DNA of 64,000 nt from Verrucomicrobiia bacterium (lineage in GTDB: Bacteria; Verrucomicrobiota; Verrucomicrobiia; Limisphaerales; CAIMTB01), in NCBI GenBank assembly GCA_019634625.1, contig JAHCBA010000020.1:1-64000 (forward strand), read 5' to 3'. Under the pieces are notes generated by a model that saw only the letters and a list, made by a program, of their open reading frames with translations, was not told the origin of the DNA and ran no database searches. A program made the position numbers and the translations under genes. Positions 8,541 to 17,453 of the stretch are shown here, piece after piece (the first letter of the stretch is position 1; each line of letters begins with the position of its first letter).

Positions 8541-10544
8541 ATGAGCCGCTACCTCGACATGGTCGATCACCCTGACCACCTCAAGAAGCTCACCCTCGAG
8601 CAGAGCGCCCAGCTCGCCACCGAGGTGCGCCACGAACTCATCACCAAACTGGCCAAGCACGGCGGCCATCTCGGCCCCAACCTCGGCGTCGTCGAACTCA
8701 CCATCGCCCTGCACCGCGTCTTCAGCACCCCCAAGGACAAGTTCGTCTGGGATGTCAGTCATCAGGTCTATGTCCACAAACTCCTGACCGGCCGCAAGAA
8801 TCGCTTTCACACCATCCGCACCACCGACGGCCTCAACGGCTTCGCCCTCCGCTCCGAAAGCGACCACGACTGCTACGGCGCCGGCCATGCCGGCACCGCC
8901 CTCTCCGCCGCCCTCGGCATGTGCGCCGCCCGCGATCAGCGGAAGGGCGACGAACATGTGGTCTGCATCTTCGGCGACGCCGCCCTCACCAACGGCATCT
9001 CGTTCGAGGCCCTCAACAACATCGCCCACACCACCAAGCGCTTCATCGGCATCCTCAACGACAACGAGTGGTCCATCGCCAAGAACGTCGGTGCCATCTC
9101 CGGCTACCTCAACCGCCTCACCACCAACCCGCGCTACAACCAGCTCCAGCGCGATTTCGCCCACTGGCTCAAGAAACTCCCCAAGGGCGATCTCGCCGTC
9201 CGCCTCGGCCAGAAGGCCGAGGAGGCCCTCAAGGGCGTCGTCGCCGACATGTCCCTCGAACGGACCCACGAAGGCCCCGGCACCGACGGCCGCGGCGGCT
9301 ACGGCAGCAGCCTCATCTTCGAGGAATTCGGTCTCCGTTACCTCGGGCCCTTCGATGGCCACGACCTCCCCACCCTCGTCGGTGTCCTCGAATTCGCCAA
9401 AACCTTCGATGGCCCCGTCGTCATCCATGTCCTCACCAAGAAGGGCAAGGGCTTCGATGCCGCCCTCCAGCACCCCGAGAAGTTCCATGGCCTCGGACCC
9501 TACTGCGCCGAAACCGGCGCCGTCGTCTCGCCCAAACCCGGCAGCCCGCCCGCCTGGCAGGAGATCTTCGGCCAGACCATGGTCAAGCTCTGTCACCAGA
9601 ACAAAAACGTGGTCGGCATCACCGCCGCCATGCCCAGCGGCACCTCCCTCAAGGTCCTCGATCAGGCCCTCCCCAATCAATTCTACGACGTCGGCATCGC
9701 CGAGGAACACGCCGTCATCTTCGCCGCCGGCATGGCCACCATGGGCTTCCATCCCGTGGTCGCCATCTATTCGACCTTCCTCCAGCGCGCCTACGACTGC
9801 ATCCACCACGATGTCTGTCTCCAGGATCTCCCGGTGATCTTCTGCATGGACCGCGCCGGCCTCAGCGCCAACGACGGCCCCACCCATCACGGCCTGTTCG
9901 ACATCGCCTACCTCCGCTGCCTGCCCAACATCGTCCTGATGGCCCCCAAGGATGAGGATGAACTCCAGGACATGATGTTCACCGCCACCCTTCAGCCCCA
10001 CCCCGTCGCCATCCGCTATCCCCGCGGTCCCGCCGAAGGGGTCCCCGTCAAGGAACGCCCCGCCGTCATCGAAATCGGCAAGGCCGAGGTCCTGCAGCAC
10101 TTCCGCAATGCCGGCTCCCGCAAGGCCGCCTTCTTCGCCCTCGGCAACATGGGCCGCATCGCCCGCGACGCCATGGCCGCCCTCGAACGCGAAGGCTGGG
10201 ACTGCGCCCTCATCAATCCACGCTTCGCCAAACCCCTCGACGCCGCCGTCCACGAGTTCTTCGCCCGCTCGTCCGATGTCGTCGTCACCCTCGAAGACCA
10301 CGTCATCGCCGGCGGCTACGGCAGCGCCGTCATCGAATGCCTCAACGAACGCCGCATCGCCACCCCGGTGGTGCGCCTCGGCTGGCCCGACCAGTTCGTC
10401 GAACACGCCAGCAGCGTGGACTACCTCCGCCAGCGCCACGGGCTCACCGCCGAGGCCGTCGTCCAGCAGGTCCGAGCCGCCGTGCCGGCCTCCCTCCCGG
10501 CCGCCACCACCACTCCCCATCTCGCCGCCGCGGGCGCCGCCTGA
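8541..10544 (+). CDS. dxs: 1-deoxy-D-xylulose-5-phosphate synthase
   Basis: 667 residues from ATG 8541 (GTG 8502 would add 13). It condenses pyruvate with glyceraldehyde 3-phosphate, the first step of the MEP isoprenoid pathway and a source of thiamine and pyridoxal precursors. The ThDP-binding motif reads FGDAALTNGISFEALNN, with Ala where the common motif has Gly (GDG), a variant that still keeps the Asp and Asn ligands. GIAEEHAVIFAAGMA carries the catalytic Glu of the pyrimidine domain, and NDGPTHHGLFDIAYLRC is the conserved middle-domain block. The C-terminal transketolase domain is complete. It follows xseB by about 90 bases. Confidence 0.95.
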   Translation: MSRYLDMVDHPDHLKKLTLEQSAQLATEVRHELITKLAKHGGHLGPNLGVVELTIALHRVFSTPKDKFVWDVSHQVYVHKLLTGRKNRFHTIRTTDGLNGFALRSESDHDCYGAGHAGTALSAALGMCAARDQRKGDEHVVCIFGDAALTNGISFEALNNIAHTTKRFIGILNDNEWSIAKNVGAISGYLNRLTTNPRYNQLQRDFAHWLKKLPKGDLAVRLGQKAEEALKGVVADMSLERTHEGPGTDGRGGYGSSLIFEEFGLRYLGPFDGHDLPTLVGVLEFAKTFDGPVVIHVLTKKGKGFDAALQHPEKFHGLGPYCAETGAVVSPKPGSPPAWQEIFGQTMVKLCHQNKNVVGITAAMPSGTSLKVLDQALPNQFYDVGIAEEHAVIFAAGMATMGFHPVVAIYSTFLQRAYDCIHHDVCLQDLPVIFCMDRAGLSANDGPTHHGLFDIAYLRCLPNIVLMAPKDEDELQDMMFTATLQPHPVAIRYPRGPAEGVPVKERPAVIEIGKAEVLQHFRNAGSRKAAFFALGNMGRIARDAMAALEREGWDCALINPRFAKPLDAAVHEFFARSSDVVVTLEDHVIAGGYGSAVIECLNERRIATPVVRLGWPDQFVEHASSVDYLRQRHGLTAEAVVQQVRAAVPASLPAATTTPHLAAAGAA

Positions 10545-10589
10545 GCGGTATCCATCCAGTAAGGAGGTAAGCGCCGGGCATCGCCACCC

Positions 10590-11054
10590 ATGACCCTCGG
10601 CCTCATCTCCGATACCCACGGACGCCTCCCCCCCGCGGCCCTCCGGGCTCTCGCCGGCGTCGATCGCATCCTCCACGCCGGAGATGTCGGGCCGCCCAGC
10701 CTCATCGCCGAACTGGCCCGCCTCGCCCCGGTCACCGTGGTCCACGGCAATACGGACAGCCACGCCGGCTGGCCGGACTTCGAGTCCGTCGAAATCGGCC
10801 CCCATCGGATCCTGGTGGAGCATATCGTCTCACCCCACCACCCCTCCCCCTCCTTTCGCCTCCGCCTTCAACTCGTCCGCCCGACGGTGGTGGTCTTCGG
10901 CCACACCCACCGGCCCTTCGCCGAAACCCTCGAAGGCATCCTCTACGTGAATCCCGGTTCCGCCGGCGCCCCGCGCTTCGGCCTGCCCCCCTCGATCTGC
11001 CGCCTGCACCTCGATGGCGACCGCCCGCGCCACACCTTCGTCGAGCTGGCCTGA
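10590..11054 (+). CDS. YfcE/MJ0936-type metallophosphoesterase
   Basis: 154 residues. Calcineurin-like metal-binding motifs appear in order: SDTHG (D8, H10), HAGDVG, HGNTDS and FGHTHRPF, followed by YVNPGSAGAPR near the C-terminus, the signature of the YfcE/MJ0936 subfamily of small phosphodiesterases. The physiological substrate is unknown. A perfect anti-16S sequence AAGGAGGT (10561-10568) lies 21 bases before the ATG, farther than normal; no alternative in-frame start codon lies between, so either spacing is unusual or that sequence serves no ribosome. Confidence 0.88.
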   Translation: MTLGLISDTHGRLPPAALRALAGVDRILHAGDVGPPSLIAELARLAPVTVVHGNTDSHAGWPDFESVEIGPHRILVEHIVSPHHPSPSFRLRLQLVRPTVVVFGHTHRPFAETLEGILYVNPGSAGAPRFGLPPSICRLHLDGDRPRHTFVELA

Positions 11055-11077
11055 ACCCCCTGGCCCCCCCTTCGGAG

Positions 11078-11152
11078 GGACGAGCTCCGCGAGTCCACGT
11101 CCCATTTCACCCCCCCCGCTTCACCCCCCGGAGGGACGAGCTCCGCGAGTCC
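11078..11152 (+). repeat. Two partial MITE-core repeats
   Basis: Cores at 11078-11096 and 11134-11152 each read GGACGAGCTCCGCGAGTCC, 56 bases apart, within the gap between the phosphoesterase and alanine dehydrogenase. Both lack the GTGCATCC outer ends, so they are either truncated copies or independent short hairpin units. Confidence 0.7.
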
Positions 11153-11209
11153 TCCTCCCATGGCACCTAACGCCTTCCCGCCCCGGTCCCTCTCTGCCAT
11201 CAATCGCCC

Positions 11210-12322
11210 GTGATCATCGGCGTCCCCCGCGAACTCAAGGACCAGGAACACCGCGTCGCCCTCGTCCCCTCCGCCGCCTACCAACTGGTCCAGCGCGGAC
11301 ACCAGGTCCTGGTCGAACGCGACGCCGGCCGCGGTTCGGGCTACCCGGACGCCGATTACGCCGAGGCCGGCGCCCAACTCGTCCCTGAACACCGCGTTGT
11401 CTTCGAAGACGCCGACCTCGTCATCAAGGTCAAGGAACCCCTCCCCTCCGAGTATCCCCTGCTCCGTCGCGGCCAGATCCTCTTCACCTACCTCCACCTC
11501 GCCGCCAACCGGCCCTGCACCGAGGCGCTCCAGCAATCCGGCGTCACCGCCATCGCCTACGAGACGATCGAGGTCAACCGGCGGCTCCCGCTCCTCGAAC
11601 CCATGAGCGAGATCGCCGGCCGCATGAGCGTGGTGGTCGGAGGTTATCTCCTCGCCAAACACCAGGGCGGCAGCGGCGTCCTGCTCGGCGGGGTTCCCGG
11701 CGTCCTTCCCGGCCGCGTCGTGGTCCTCGGCGGCGGCACCTCCGGCATCAATGCCGCCCGCATGGCCACCGGGGTCGGCGCGGATGTCACCATCCTCGAA
11801 GTCGATCTCGAACGGATGCGCTTCCTCGACATCACCCTCCACACCGCCCACACCCTCTACTCGAACGAAGCCCACCTCCTGGACCTCCTTCCCTCCGTGG
11901 ATCTCCTCATCGCCGCCGTCCTCGTCCCCGGCGCCCGCGCCCCCCGGCTCATCCGCCGGGACATGCTCCGCCGCATGCGTCCCGGCAGCGTGCTGGTGGA
12001 CATCGCCATCGATCAGGGCGGCTGCGCCGAAACCTCCCGGCCCACCACCCACGATGATCCCGTCTATGTCGAGGAAGGCGTCAGCCACTACTGCGTCGCC
12101 AACATGCCCGGCGCCTACGCCCGCACCGCCACCCAGGCCCTCGCCAACGTCACCTTTCCCTACCTCCAGCTTCTCGCCGATGCCGGTCTCCCCGCCGCCC
12201 TCGAAAAGAATCCCGCCCTCTGGTCCGGTCTCAACATCGTCGCCGGCCATGTCACCCACCCCGCCGTCGCCGCCGCCCTCCAGTTGCCGCACCACGACCC
12301 GCGCACCGTCCTCCCCACCTGA
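11210..12322 (+). CDS. ald: Alanine dehydrogenase
   Basis: 370 residues, the normal length for NAD-dependent L-alanine dehydrogenase, which interconverts alanine and pyruvate plus ammonia. The N-terminus is [30 protein letters not shown] contains the substrate-binding Lys and [10 protein letters not shown] the catalytic His. The nucleotide-binding Rossmann motif is [13 protein letters not shown], followed by ILEVDLERM. The C-terminal block [19 protein letters not shown] is diagnostic. The start is GTG at 11210, which gives the expected N-terminus; no ATG is closer. Confidence 0.95.
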   Translation: MIIGVPRELKDQEHRVALVPSAAYQLVQRGHQVLVERDAGRGSGYPDADYAEAGAQLVPEHRVVFEDADLVIKVKEPLPSEYPLLRRGQILFTYLHLAANRPCTEALQQSGVTAIAYETIEVNRRLPLLEPMSEIAGRMSVVVGGYLLAKHQGGSGVLLGGVPGVLPGRVVVLGGGTSGINAARMATGVGADVTILEVDLERMRFLDITLHTAHTLYSNEAHLLDLLPSVDLLIAAVLVPGARAPRLIRRDMLRRMRPGSVLVDIAIDQGGCAETSRPTTHDDPVYVEEGVSHYCVANMPGAYARTATQALANVTFPYLQLLADAGLPAALEKNPALWSGLNIVAGHVTHPAVAAALQLPHHDPRTVLPT

Positions 12323-12337
12323 CTGCATGGCTGCGGC

Positions 12338-13276
12338 TCAGGGAAGCCCCGGACGACGGACCGGCGCCACATAGTTGCGGTGCCAGGACAACTGCCAGAG
12401 ATCGTCCAGCGCCACTCGTCGGGCATGGCCGTCCGCCATGGCCATGTTGACCGCCCCCATCAGGGGCCGTCCGGATGGCGCGATCTGCGGGATCGGGAAG
12501 CTGCGGCTCCCGTGACGGGCGAGGCAATAGGTGTGGATGTTCGGGCCGGGGCCTCGAAAGCCGCCGTAACCGTGAAGATCCCGCGGCGGCGTGTCAGTCG
12601 CCCGCCCCCAGGCGATATGATACTGCCCATCCCCCACCATCGGCGTCCGGCTCGGCTCGACGACATCGGACTCGCGCTGAAACGCCTCGGGCACGATCCG
12701 GTTCGGCACGTCGTTCCATGCCTCCCAGGCGAACCACGCATTGATGGCATAACTGCCCGCCCGGTCCTCCGGTGCATCCCCGGGGAACAGGGATTCCTCG
12801 GACCACGCCTTGTCCTGCCATCGGAGGCGCAGGCTTCTCACCCACCTCGGGTGGGTCCAGGCACGGTCCACCGCCCCCGGCATAAAGGCGTTCTCCGGAG
12901 CGTTTGCCGCCCAGGGCAGCCGCCCGGGACGGACCGGCGCTCCGGGACAAATCCAGGCCCTGCCCGGCACCCCGAAATCGCGCACCAGCCAGTGCGCCAG
13001 AAACGGCTCCTCCAACCATCGCCCCTCGACCCCGGTCATCTCCACGATCATCGCCAGACTCACCTGCCGGACATGCCCGAGACAGACGGCTTCCCTGGCG
13101 CGGTCCTTCGCCCGCCCGAGCGCCGGAAGCAGCAGACTGGCCAGGATCGCGATCACCGCGATCACCACCAGCAGTTCAACCAGCGTGAACCCTCCCCTGT
13201 CACCCGGCCGGCTCCGAAAGACCCCGCCTCGAGATCCTGATCGAAGCCCTCTCCTGTCTGGACGCATCGCTGACAT
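12338..13276 (-). CDS. Prepilin-like protein with type IV pilin N-terminal methylation site
   Basis: 312 residues. After a basic leader comes [18 protein letters not shown], the prepilin peptidase site (cleavage after Gly, Glu at +5) and membrane helix, about residues 28-50. The rest is a soluble domain including [16 protein letters not shown] near the end, as in the H-X9-DG/DUF1559-like pseudopilins that are greatly expanded in Verrucomicrobiota and Planctomycetota. It is not part of the secretion operon that starts beyond the repeat region at 13.9 kb. Its function is unknown; such proteins are thought to enter the type II secretion/pilus machinery. ATG 13267 is an alternative start. Confidence 0.85.
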   Translation of the reverse strand: MSAMRPDRRGLRSGSRGGVFRSRPGDRGGFTLVELLVVIAVIAILASLLLPALGRAKDRAREAVCLGHVRQVSLAMIVEMTGVEGRWLEEPFLAHWLVRDFGVPGRAWICPGAPVRPGRLPWAANAPENAFMPGAVDRAWTHPRWVRSLRLRWQDKAWSEESLFPGDAPEDRAGSYAINAWFAWEAWNDVPNRIVPEAFQRESDVVEPSRTPMVGDGQYHIAWGRATDTPPRDLHGYGGFRGPGPNIHTYCLARHGSRSFPIPQIAPSGRPLMGAVNMAMADGHARRVALDDLWQLSWHRNYVAPVRRPGLP

Positions 13277-13354
13277 GGCAACCCAAGTGGACGATCCATC
13301 GAATGGCCCCCGACCCGATCTGTCAAGCCCGTCTCAGCGTCCACACCTCCACCG

Positions 13355-13905
13355 GTGCATCCCGGAGTGGCGGGTAAGAAGGCAGCGGATCGGATGGACG
13401 AGCTCCGCGAGTCCTCAATCCCATCGCACCACACCTTTTCCCCCTCCCCGGGACTCGTACTCAGCCCGAAGGGCGGTACTCGTACTCGTCATCGTCCTCG
13501 ACTCGCAGGCACACCGCTTCAGCGTCGCCTCATGGCTGGCCCGATGGGTTTGATCGTGTTCGGACCTCCCATGCCGCATGGGAATTGGGGGGGCGATTAC
13601 GAGTACGATTACGATTACGATTACGAGTACGATTACGATTACGATTACGAGGTTCTGCTGCAAAAAGGCTGAGGTGCGCTGGCAGGGCGGGGAGGTGGGG
13701 GGGCAGAGGCTGGGTCGGCCTCTGTTGGGTGTGCACGCTTTGGCGTGTCGGGGCGGATTTGGGAGGCTCACGCTGAAGCGTGTACACCCAACGGTCCCTC
13801 CGATTTCACCCCTTTGCCTCACGCCGGAGGGACGAGCTCCGCGAGTCCTCGTCCCAACGCTCCACACCCTTGCGGCCTCATGGAACCCGGCCCCTCCGAA
13901 ACCTG
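13355..13905 (+). repeat. Composite repeat, copy A (MITE ends + GTACTCGTA tract + hairpin)
   Basis: This fills the gap between the prepilin and CvpA-like genes. In order: GTGCATCCCGG end of the MITE-like family (13355) with its core (13396-13414); an ACTCGTACTCAGCCCGAAGG block and a GTACTCGTACTCGTC tract (about 13448-13492); a 60-base stretch containing GATCGTGTTCGGACCTCCCA; a GATTACGAGTACGATTACGA simple-repeat tract (about 13597-13652), the reverse complement of the first tract; a nested hairpin (13724-13792); and another MITE core (13830-13848). Copy B at 27233-27700 has the same order, so this is one mobile or duplicating unit. No gene is evident inside. Confidence 0.75.
13724..13792. repeat. 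Nested hairpin with 24-base arms
   Basis: GTTGGGTGTGCACGCTTTGG plus CGTG (13724-13747) is nearly the reverse complement of CACGCTGAAGCGTGTACACC plus CAAC (13769-13792). Each arm itself contains a small palindrome (CACGC-4 nt-GCGTG), so single- and double-hairpin forms are possible. A second copy lies at 27560-27628. Confidence 0.75.
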
Positions 13906-13932
13906 CGGCAATCGCCCCCACCCCTCCCGGAT

Positions 13933-14484
13933 TCATGGCGCCGTCGCCGGCACCAGTCCCCCGGACACATGCGTCCGCACCATCTCTCCCACCCACGATT
14001 CCTCGAGCACCAGCCGGCGCAGCGTGCCGGCAATGGCACCGAACAGCGCCGACACTGCCTCGTCCCCGGCCATCTCCTGCGGTTGCCAGTCCACCAATCC
14101 GGCCGGCGCCGGGTTCAGCAGCGCCAGCGTCATGAAGATCAATCCGACCCCGCCCAGCACTCCGGCTGCGGCCCCAAGAACCGCATCCCCCTCGCCCCAC
14201 GGCGCCGTGGCGGAAACCCGGTCCGCCACCCGCCGCTCCAGCAGGCTCACCGCAAGCAGCACCGCAGCGGCCACGGCGACATAGGCAAACCAGTGGGCCG
14301 CACCCGCTGAGAGTCCAAGAGTCTGCCCGAGCGGCCCGCCAAGCGGCACACACAGCAGCGCCCCGGCCAGCGGAATCGTCAGCCACCTCATGGCGGGCCA
14401 GAGCATTGCGCCCAGACCGCGCTGATAGCCTCCGTACCCCGCCAGAACCAGGGCGGCCACCATCACCGCATCGATGGCATTCAC
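13933..14484 (-). CDS. CvpA-family membrane protein
   Basis: 183 residues with about four hydrophobic segments. The N-terminus NAIDAVMVAALVLAGYGGYQ followed by RGL is the hallmark of the CvpA (colicin V production) family, whose members are small inner-membrane proteins of poorly understood role. A long C-terminal region facing one side of the membrane ends in THVSGGLVPATAP. The start is GTG 14484, which yields the conserved N-terminus. It is the last gene of the minus-strand secretion-like operon; a link to secretion is possible only from position. Confidence 0.6.
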   Translation of the reverse strand: MNAIDAVMVAALVLAGYGGYQRGLGAMLWPAMRWLTIPLAGALLCVPLGGPLGQTLGLSAGAAHWFAYVAVAAAVLLAVSLLERRVADRVSATAPWGEGDAVLGAAAGVLGGVGLIFMTLALLNPAPAGLVDWQPQEMAGDEAVSALFGAIAGTLRRLVLEESWVGEMVRTHVSGGLVPATAP

Positions 14485-14538
14485 ACTCGCAAACGGGTTT
14501 CAGGAACCGCCCGCCGGAGGATCGCCGCATCGGCCCGG

Positions 14539-14645
14539 GTGAACACGAGCGCCCATGAAGGCGGGGGGCCACCTTGTTGTAGCGGAGGTGCGATTGGAGC
14601 ATCGTGCTGCCCCGCCGCCTCCGTCGTTGGATCGCTCGTGTTCAC
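14539..14645. repeat. 13-bp perfect inverted repeat between secretin and cvpA-like gene
   Basis: GTGAACACGAGCG (14539-14551) and CGCTCGTGTTCAC (14633-14645) are exact reverse complements separated by 81 bases. It fills most of the gap between the secretin stop and the CvpA-like start and could form a stem-loop in the operon mRNA or be a small transposable remnant. Confidence 0.65.
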
Positions 14646-14679
14646 TCGGACCGACGCATCCGCCGGCGTCTGGAAAGAA

Positions 14680-16383
14680 TCAGTCAACGATCACAGGGGT
14701 GATCGAGATCACCAGTTCCTTCTTGGAAGTCGATTCCACCCGGCCCCGGAACAGATGACCCAGCAGCGGAATGTCACCCACCACCGGCACCTTCCGCACC
14801 GTCCGGGCATGCTCGTCCTGCATCAGCCCTCCGATGATCACCGTCGCCCCGTTCCGCACCCGGACCAGCGTCGAGGCCTGCTTGATATCGAGCACGGGAG
14901 CGGTCGTGGTCTCGCTCGGCGACGTTCGTGTCTCCACCAGGCTGGTCAGCACCGGCGCAATATCGAGTGTCACCCAGTCGTTGCTCGAGATCTGCGGCGT
15001 GATGGCCAGGATCGTTCCGATCGTGATCGTCGAGACGGCATCCTCCTGAAGCTGCGTCGTGCTGCCCGCGGTGTTCCCGGGAAGGAAGGTCGTCCGGCTC
15101 GTGAAGAACGGCGTCTCCGTCCCCACCTTGATCATCGCCGTCTGGTTGTTCACCACCCGGATCCGCGGCTGCGACACCACATTGACCGTTCCCTGCTCCT
15201 GCAGGGCGTCGAGCAGCACCGTGGTGTCGTTGCCCTGAAACAGGAAGTTGAACGAACCGTTCTTCATCGGCACACCGCCGACCGGCGCCGTCACGATCGA
15301 CGATCCGCCCATCGTGGCCACACCCCCGAATGCCTCGGCCGCGTGCTGCCAGTTGATGCCGAACTGGAACTGGTCCCGCAGCGTGACATCGAAAATCCGG
15401 GCATGGATCTCGACCTGCCGCGCCACCGAACCCGACAGGCTCTCGAGATACCGGTTCACCCGCTTCAACGCCGAAGGACGGTCGGTGATCTGGATGATCC
15501 CCGCCGTCATGTTGATCGCCATCGTGTCGCGCCCGTCGGGGGTCAGCAGCCGGGACAGTTCCTCCCTCAGTTCGGTCCAGAAGTTGATGGCGTTGTCGGC
15601 GGTCAGATTGACGGACGATCCGCCACTCCCTCCTCCGCCACCCCCGCCCCCGCCCCCGCCCCCGCCTCCACCCCCGCCCATTCCCGAAGCGAGGTTCGCG
15701 GAACTCACCCCCATGCCGGACCGCGACAACCGCAGATAGTCGATCCAGTACTCCTGCGTCTGACGCGCCCGCACCCGGATGAGTCCGTCGTCCTCCATCC
15801 ACACGTAATCGTAAGCCTCGAGAAGCGCCTGCATCACACGTTCCAACGGCAGGTCACGCAGTTCCACCGTGACCGGTCCCGACACGTCGCGGTCGGGCAC
15901 GATGTTCAGCCCGTTGGCCCGCGCGAACATCGCCAGGGCGGCCTTCAGGTCGAGCTCTGTCGCGCTGAACGAATACAACGCCCTCCCCCCCGACTGCCGC
16001 GTCACCGGCTCCGGCGTCTCCGCATCCGCGGGTAGAATGATCAATGGCGACCCGGCCCCCTCCCAATCCCCGGACTCGTCAGTCACTTCCACCGCGTTGA
16101 TCACCGTCTCGACCGGGCGCGGCTGCGGGAGCGGGACGGTCGCGGCAGGCCGTTCGACCGGTTGCGCCAGCGCCACCGCCCCCTTCGCGGGCTGCACCCG
16201 GGAGGTGGACGGTCCGGTCTGGGATGGCGGACGCCAGTTGGAGACGGACGCCGACACCGCGACTCCATGGGCCGCTGCGAGCCAGACACCCAGGCGCACG
16301 ACCGCGAGGACGGATCGAACCGCCTCACAACGTCGCGATGCATCAAATCGAATGAGCTTCATGGGCGAAGGGCAGGCCCTCAT
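14680..16383 (-). CDS. gspD: Secretin (GspD/PilQ-like outer-membrane channel)
   Basis: 567 residues from ATG 16383, which is preceded by GAGGA five bases upstream; ATG 16362 is an alternative. A signal-like helix (VLAVVRLGVWLAAAHGVAVS) is followed by a Pro-rich linker, an N0/STN-like domain (LKAALAMFARANGLNIVPDR), N1-like repeats, and the C-terminal secretin domain with GTVNVVSQPRIRVVNNQTA and VIIGGLMQDEHARTVRKVP. Around residues 229-250 runs an almost pure Gly stretch encoded by CCCCCG-type repeats, likely variable in length. It is the last recognisable secretion component in the operon and would form the outer-membrane gate. Confidence 0.92.
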   Translation of the reverse strand: MRACPSPMKLIRFDASRRCEAVRSVLAVVRLGVWLAAAHGVAVSASVSNWRPPSQTGPSTSRVQPAKGAVALAQPVERPAATVPLPQPRPVETVINAVEVTDESGDWEGAGSPLIILPADAETPEPVTRQSGGRALYSFSATELDLKAALAMFARANGLNIVPDRDVSGPVTVELRDLPLERVMQALLEAYDYVWMEDDGLIRVRARQTQEYWIDYLRLSRSGMGVSSANLASGMGGGGGGGGGGGGGGGGGSGGSSVNLTADNAINFWTELREELSRLLTPDGRDTMAINMTAGIIQITDRPSALKRVNRYLESLSGSVARQVEIHARIFDVTLRDQFQFGINWQHAAEAFGGVATMGGSSIVTAPVGGVPMKNGSFNFLFQGNDTTVLLDALQEQGTVNVVSQPRIRVVNNQTAMIKVGTETPFFTSRTTFLPGNTAGSTTQLQEDAVSTITIGTILAITPQISSNDWVTLDIAPVLTSLVETRTSPSETTTAPVLDIKQASTLVRVRNGATVIIGGLMQDEHARTVRKVPVVGDIPLLGHLFRGRVESTSKKELVISITPVIVD

Positions 16384-16519
16384 GGATTCCTCATCGGCGC
16401 GTTTCGCAATCAACTCCAGTCCCTTCCGTATTCCCTTGGTTCTTTGTTGGCATCGCTCGGCGTCGTACCCCTTCCGCAACCCTCTCATTCCCGATCCCAA
16501 CCTTGGTCTCCTTCCTGGT

Positions 16520-16760
16520 CTTAATCTTACTCTTAATCTTAATCTTAATCTTAATCTCCCCCCCGAACTTCCCGCCACTCCTCGCCCCACCCAGCGGCGA
16601 CAGGCGCTCGTTCGAGAGTGGGGAAGATTGAGAGCAAGATTAAGAGCAAGATTAAGAGCAAGATTAAGAGCAAGATTAAGAGCAAGATTAAGAGCAAGAC
16701 CAAGACCAAGACCAAGACCAAGACCAAGACCAAGACCAAGACCAAGACCAAGACCAAGAC
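16520..16760. repeat. Pair of oppositely oriented simple-repeat tracts
   Basis: In the 434-base gap between the GspC/PilP-like gene and the secretin, a TTAATC hexamer tract (16520-16557) is followed, after a 70-base spacer, by an AAGAGCAAGATT 12-mer tract (about 16622-16699) that runs into an ACCAAG hexamer tract (about 16697-16760). The left tract is largely the reverse complement of the 12-mer tract, so the region can fold into a long imperfect hairpin. No convincing gene occupies the gap; Lys/Thr- or Leu/Val-repeat frames through it are artefacts of the repeats. Confidence 0.85.
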
Positions 16761-16817
16761 TGGGACGAGTATTCCACCCGGGCTCGCATGTCGGGGTGCG
16801 ACGAAAGGTTCGCCTGC

Positions 16818-17453
16818 CTACGGCGTCCGCGCGGCGTGATGACTCGCCCTTGTCCCGCCGGGGGAAGGATTCGAACTCCGGCCCGGCGCCGCGGGACGTC
16901 TGGACGGGACCAGCGAAAACTCCACCCGTTCCAGTCCGTTGGTTCCGCTCACCCAGACGCCGTCGCCCTCGATCCGTTCCAGCGTGTAACCGGCCACCGG
17001 ATCGCCCTCCCGCAGGACCGCGTTGTTGATTACCGCAAACTGCCCGCCCGTCTGCCGCCAGATCGCCCGCAACGCCAGGACATCCGCGGCCTTCGGTCCC
17101 TCCACGCGTGCCCGGACCGCGGTCTGACGCTCGAAGGGATCCCGCTGCGGCGCCTCGATCCATTCCCGGATCCGCGCCTGGATCGCCGCCAGGTCCATCG
17201 GCCGCACAGCCACGTCCTCCGCCCGGACAGGAGCGCCCGTCCCCGAACCGCGGTTCCCGGCGGCTTGAGACGGTGGCTTCGCAGCCTTCGCCGCACTCGC
17301 GGCAGGTTTCGCAGGAGTGACTTTGGCTGTCTTGGCCGGGCCGCGGGAGGGGCGCGATTTCTTCATCATCGGTCCCGCGATGTTCCAGACCACAAACGCC
17401 AGGGCGCCCGTGGCAAGAATCCCCACCACCACCGGATTGCGAAGAAGCTTCAT
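16818..17453 (-). CDS. GspC/PilP-like inner-membrane assembly protein
   Basis: 211 residues. An N-terminal membrane helix (VVVGILATGALAFVVWNIAG, about residues 8-27) is followed by an Ala/Lys/Pro-rich linker and a small beta domain with AVINNAVLREGDPVAGYTLE and GVWVSGTNGLERVEFSLVPS. This layout and position, just upstream of the secretin, match PilP or the homology region of GspC, which link the inner-membrane platform to the secretin. It overlaps the preceding gene by four bases (ATGA), so the two are translationally coupled. Sequence identity to either family is not strong enough to choose. Confidence 0.65.
   Translation of the reverse strand: MKLLRNPVVVGILATGALAFVVWNIAGPMMKKSRPSRGPAKTAKVTPAKPAASAAKAAKPPSQAAGNRGSGTGAPVRAEDVAVRPMDLAAIQARIREWIEAPQRDPFERQTAVRARVEGPKAADVLALRAIWRQTGGQFAVINNAVLREGDPVAGYTLERIEGDGVWVSGTNGLERVEFSLVPSRRPAAPGRSSNPSPGGTRASHHAARTP

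Noticed and set aside
6205-10823. Very long antisense open frames opposite ilvB, xseB and dxs
   Set aside because: High G+C leaves few stops; their translations are low-complexity Gly/Glu/Val-rich strings, and the plus-strand genes are unmistakable.
13355-13905. Proteins encoded by the composite repeat frames (Tyr/Asp/Glu or Ile/Val repeats)
   Set aside because: Repeat-derived open frames exist in several phases and both strands and change with unit length; no start or conservation argument.
14481-14687. 68-residue ORF between secretin and CvpA-like gene
   Set aside because: It starts at TTG inside the secretin end, is Pro-rich without a recognisable fold and mostly coincides with the inverted repeat; coding status not supportable.
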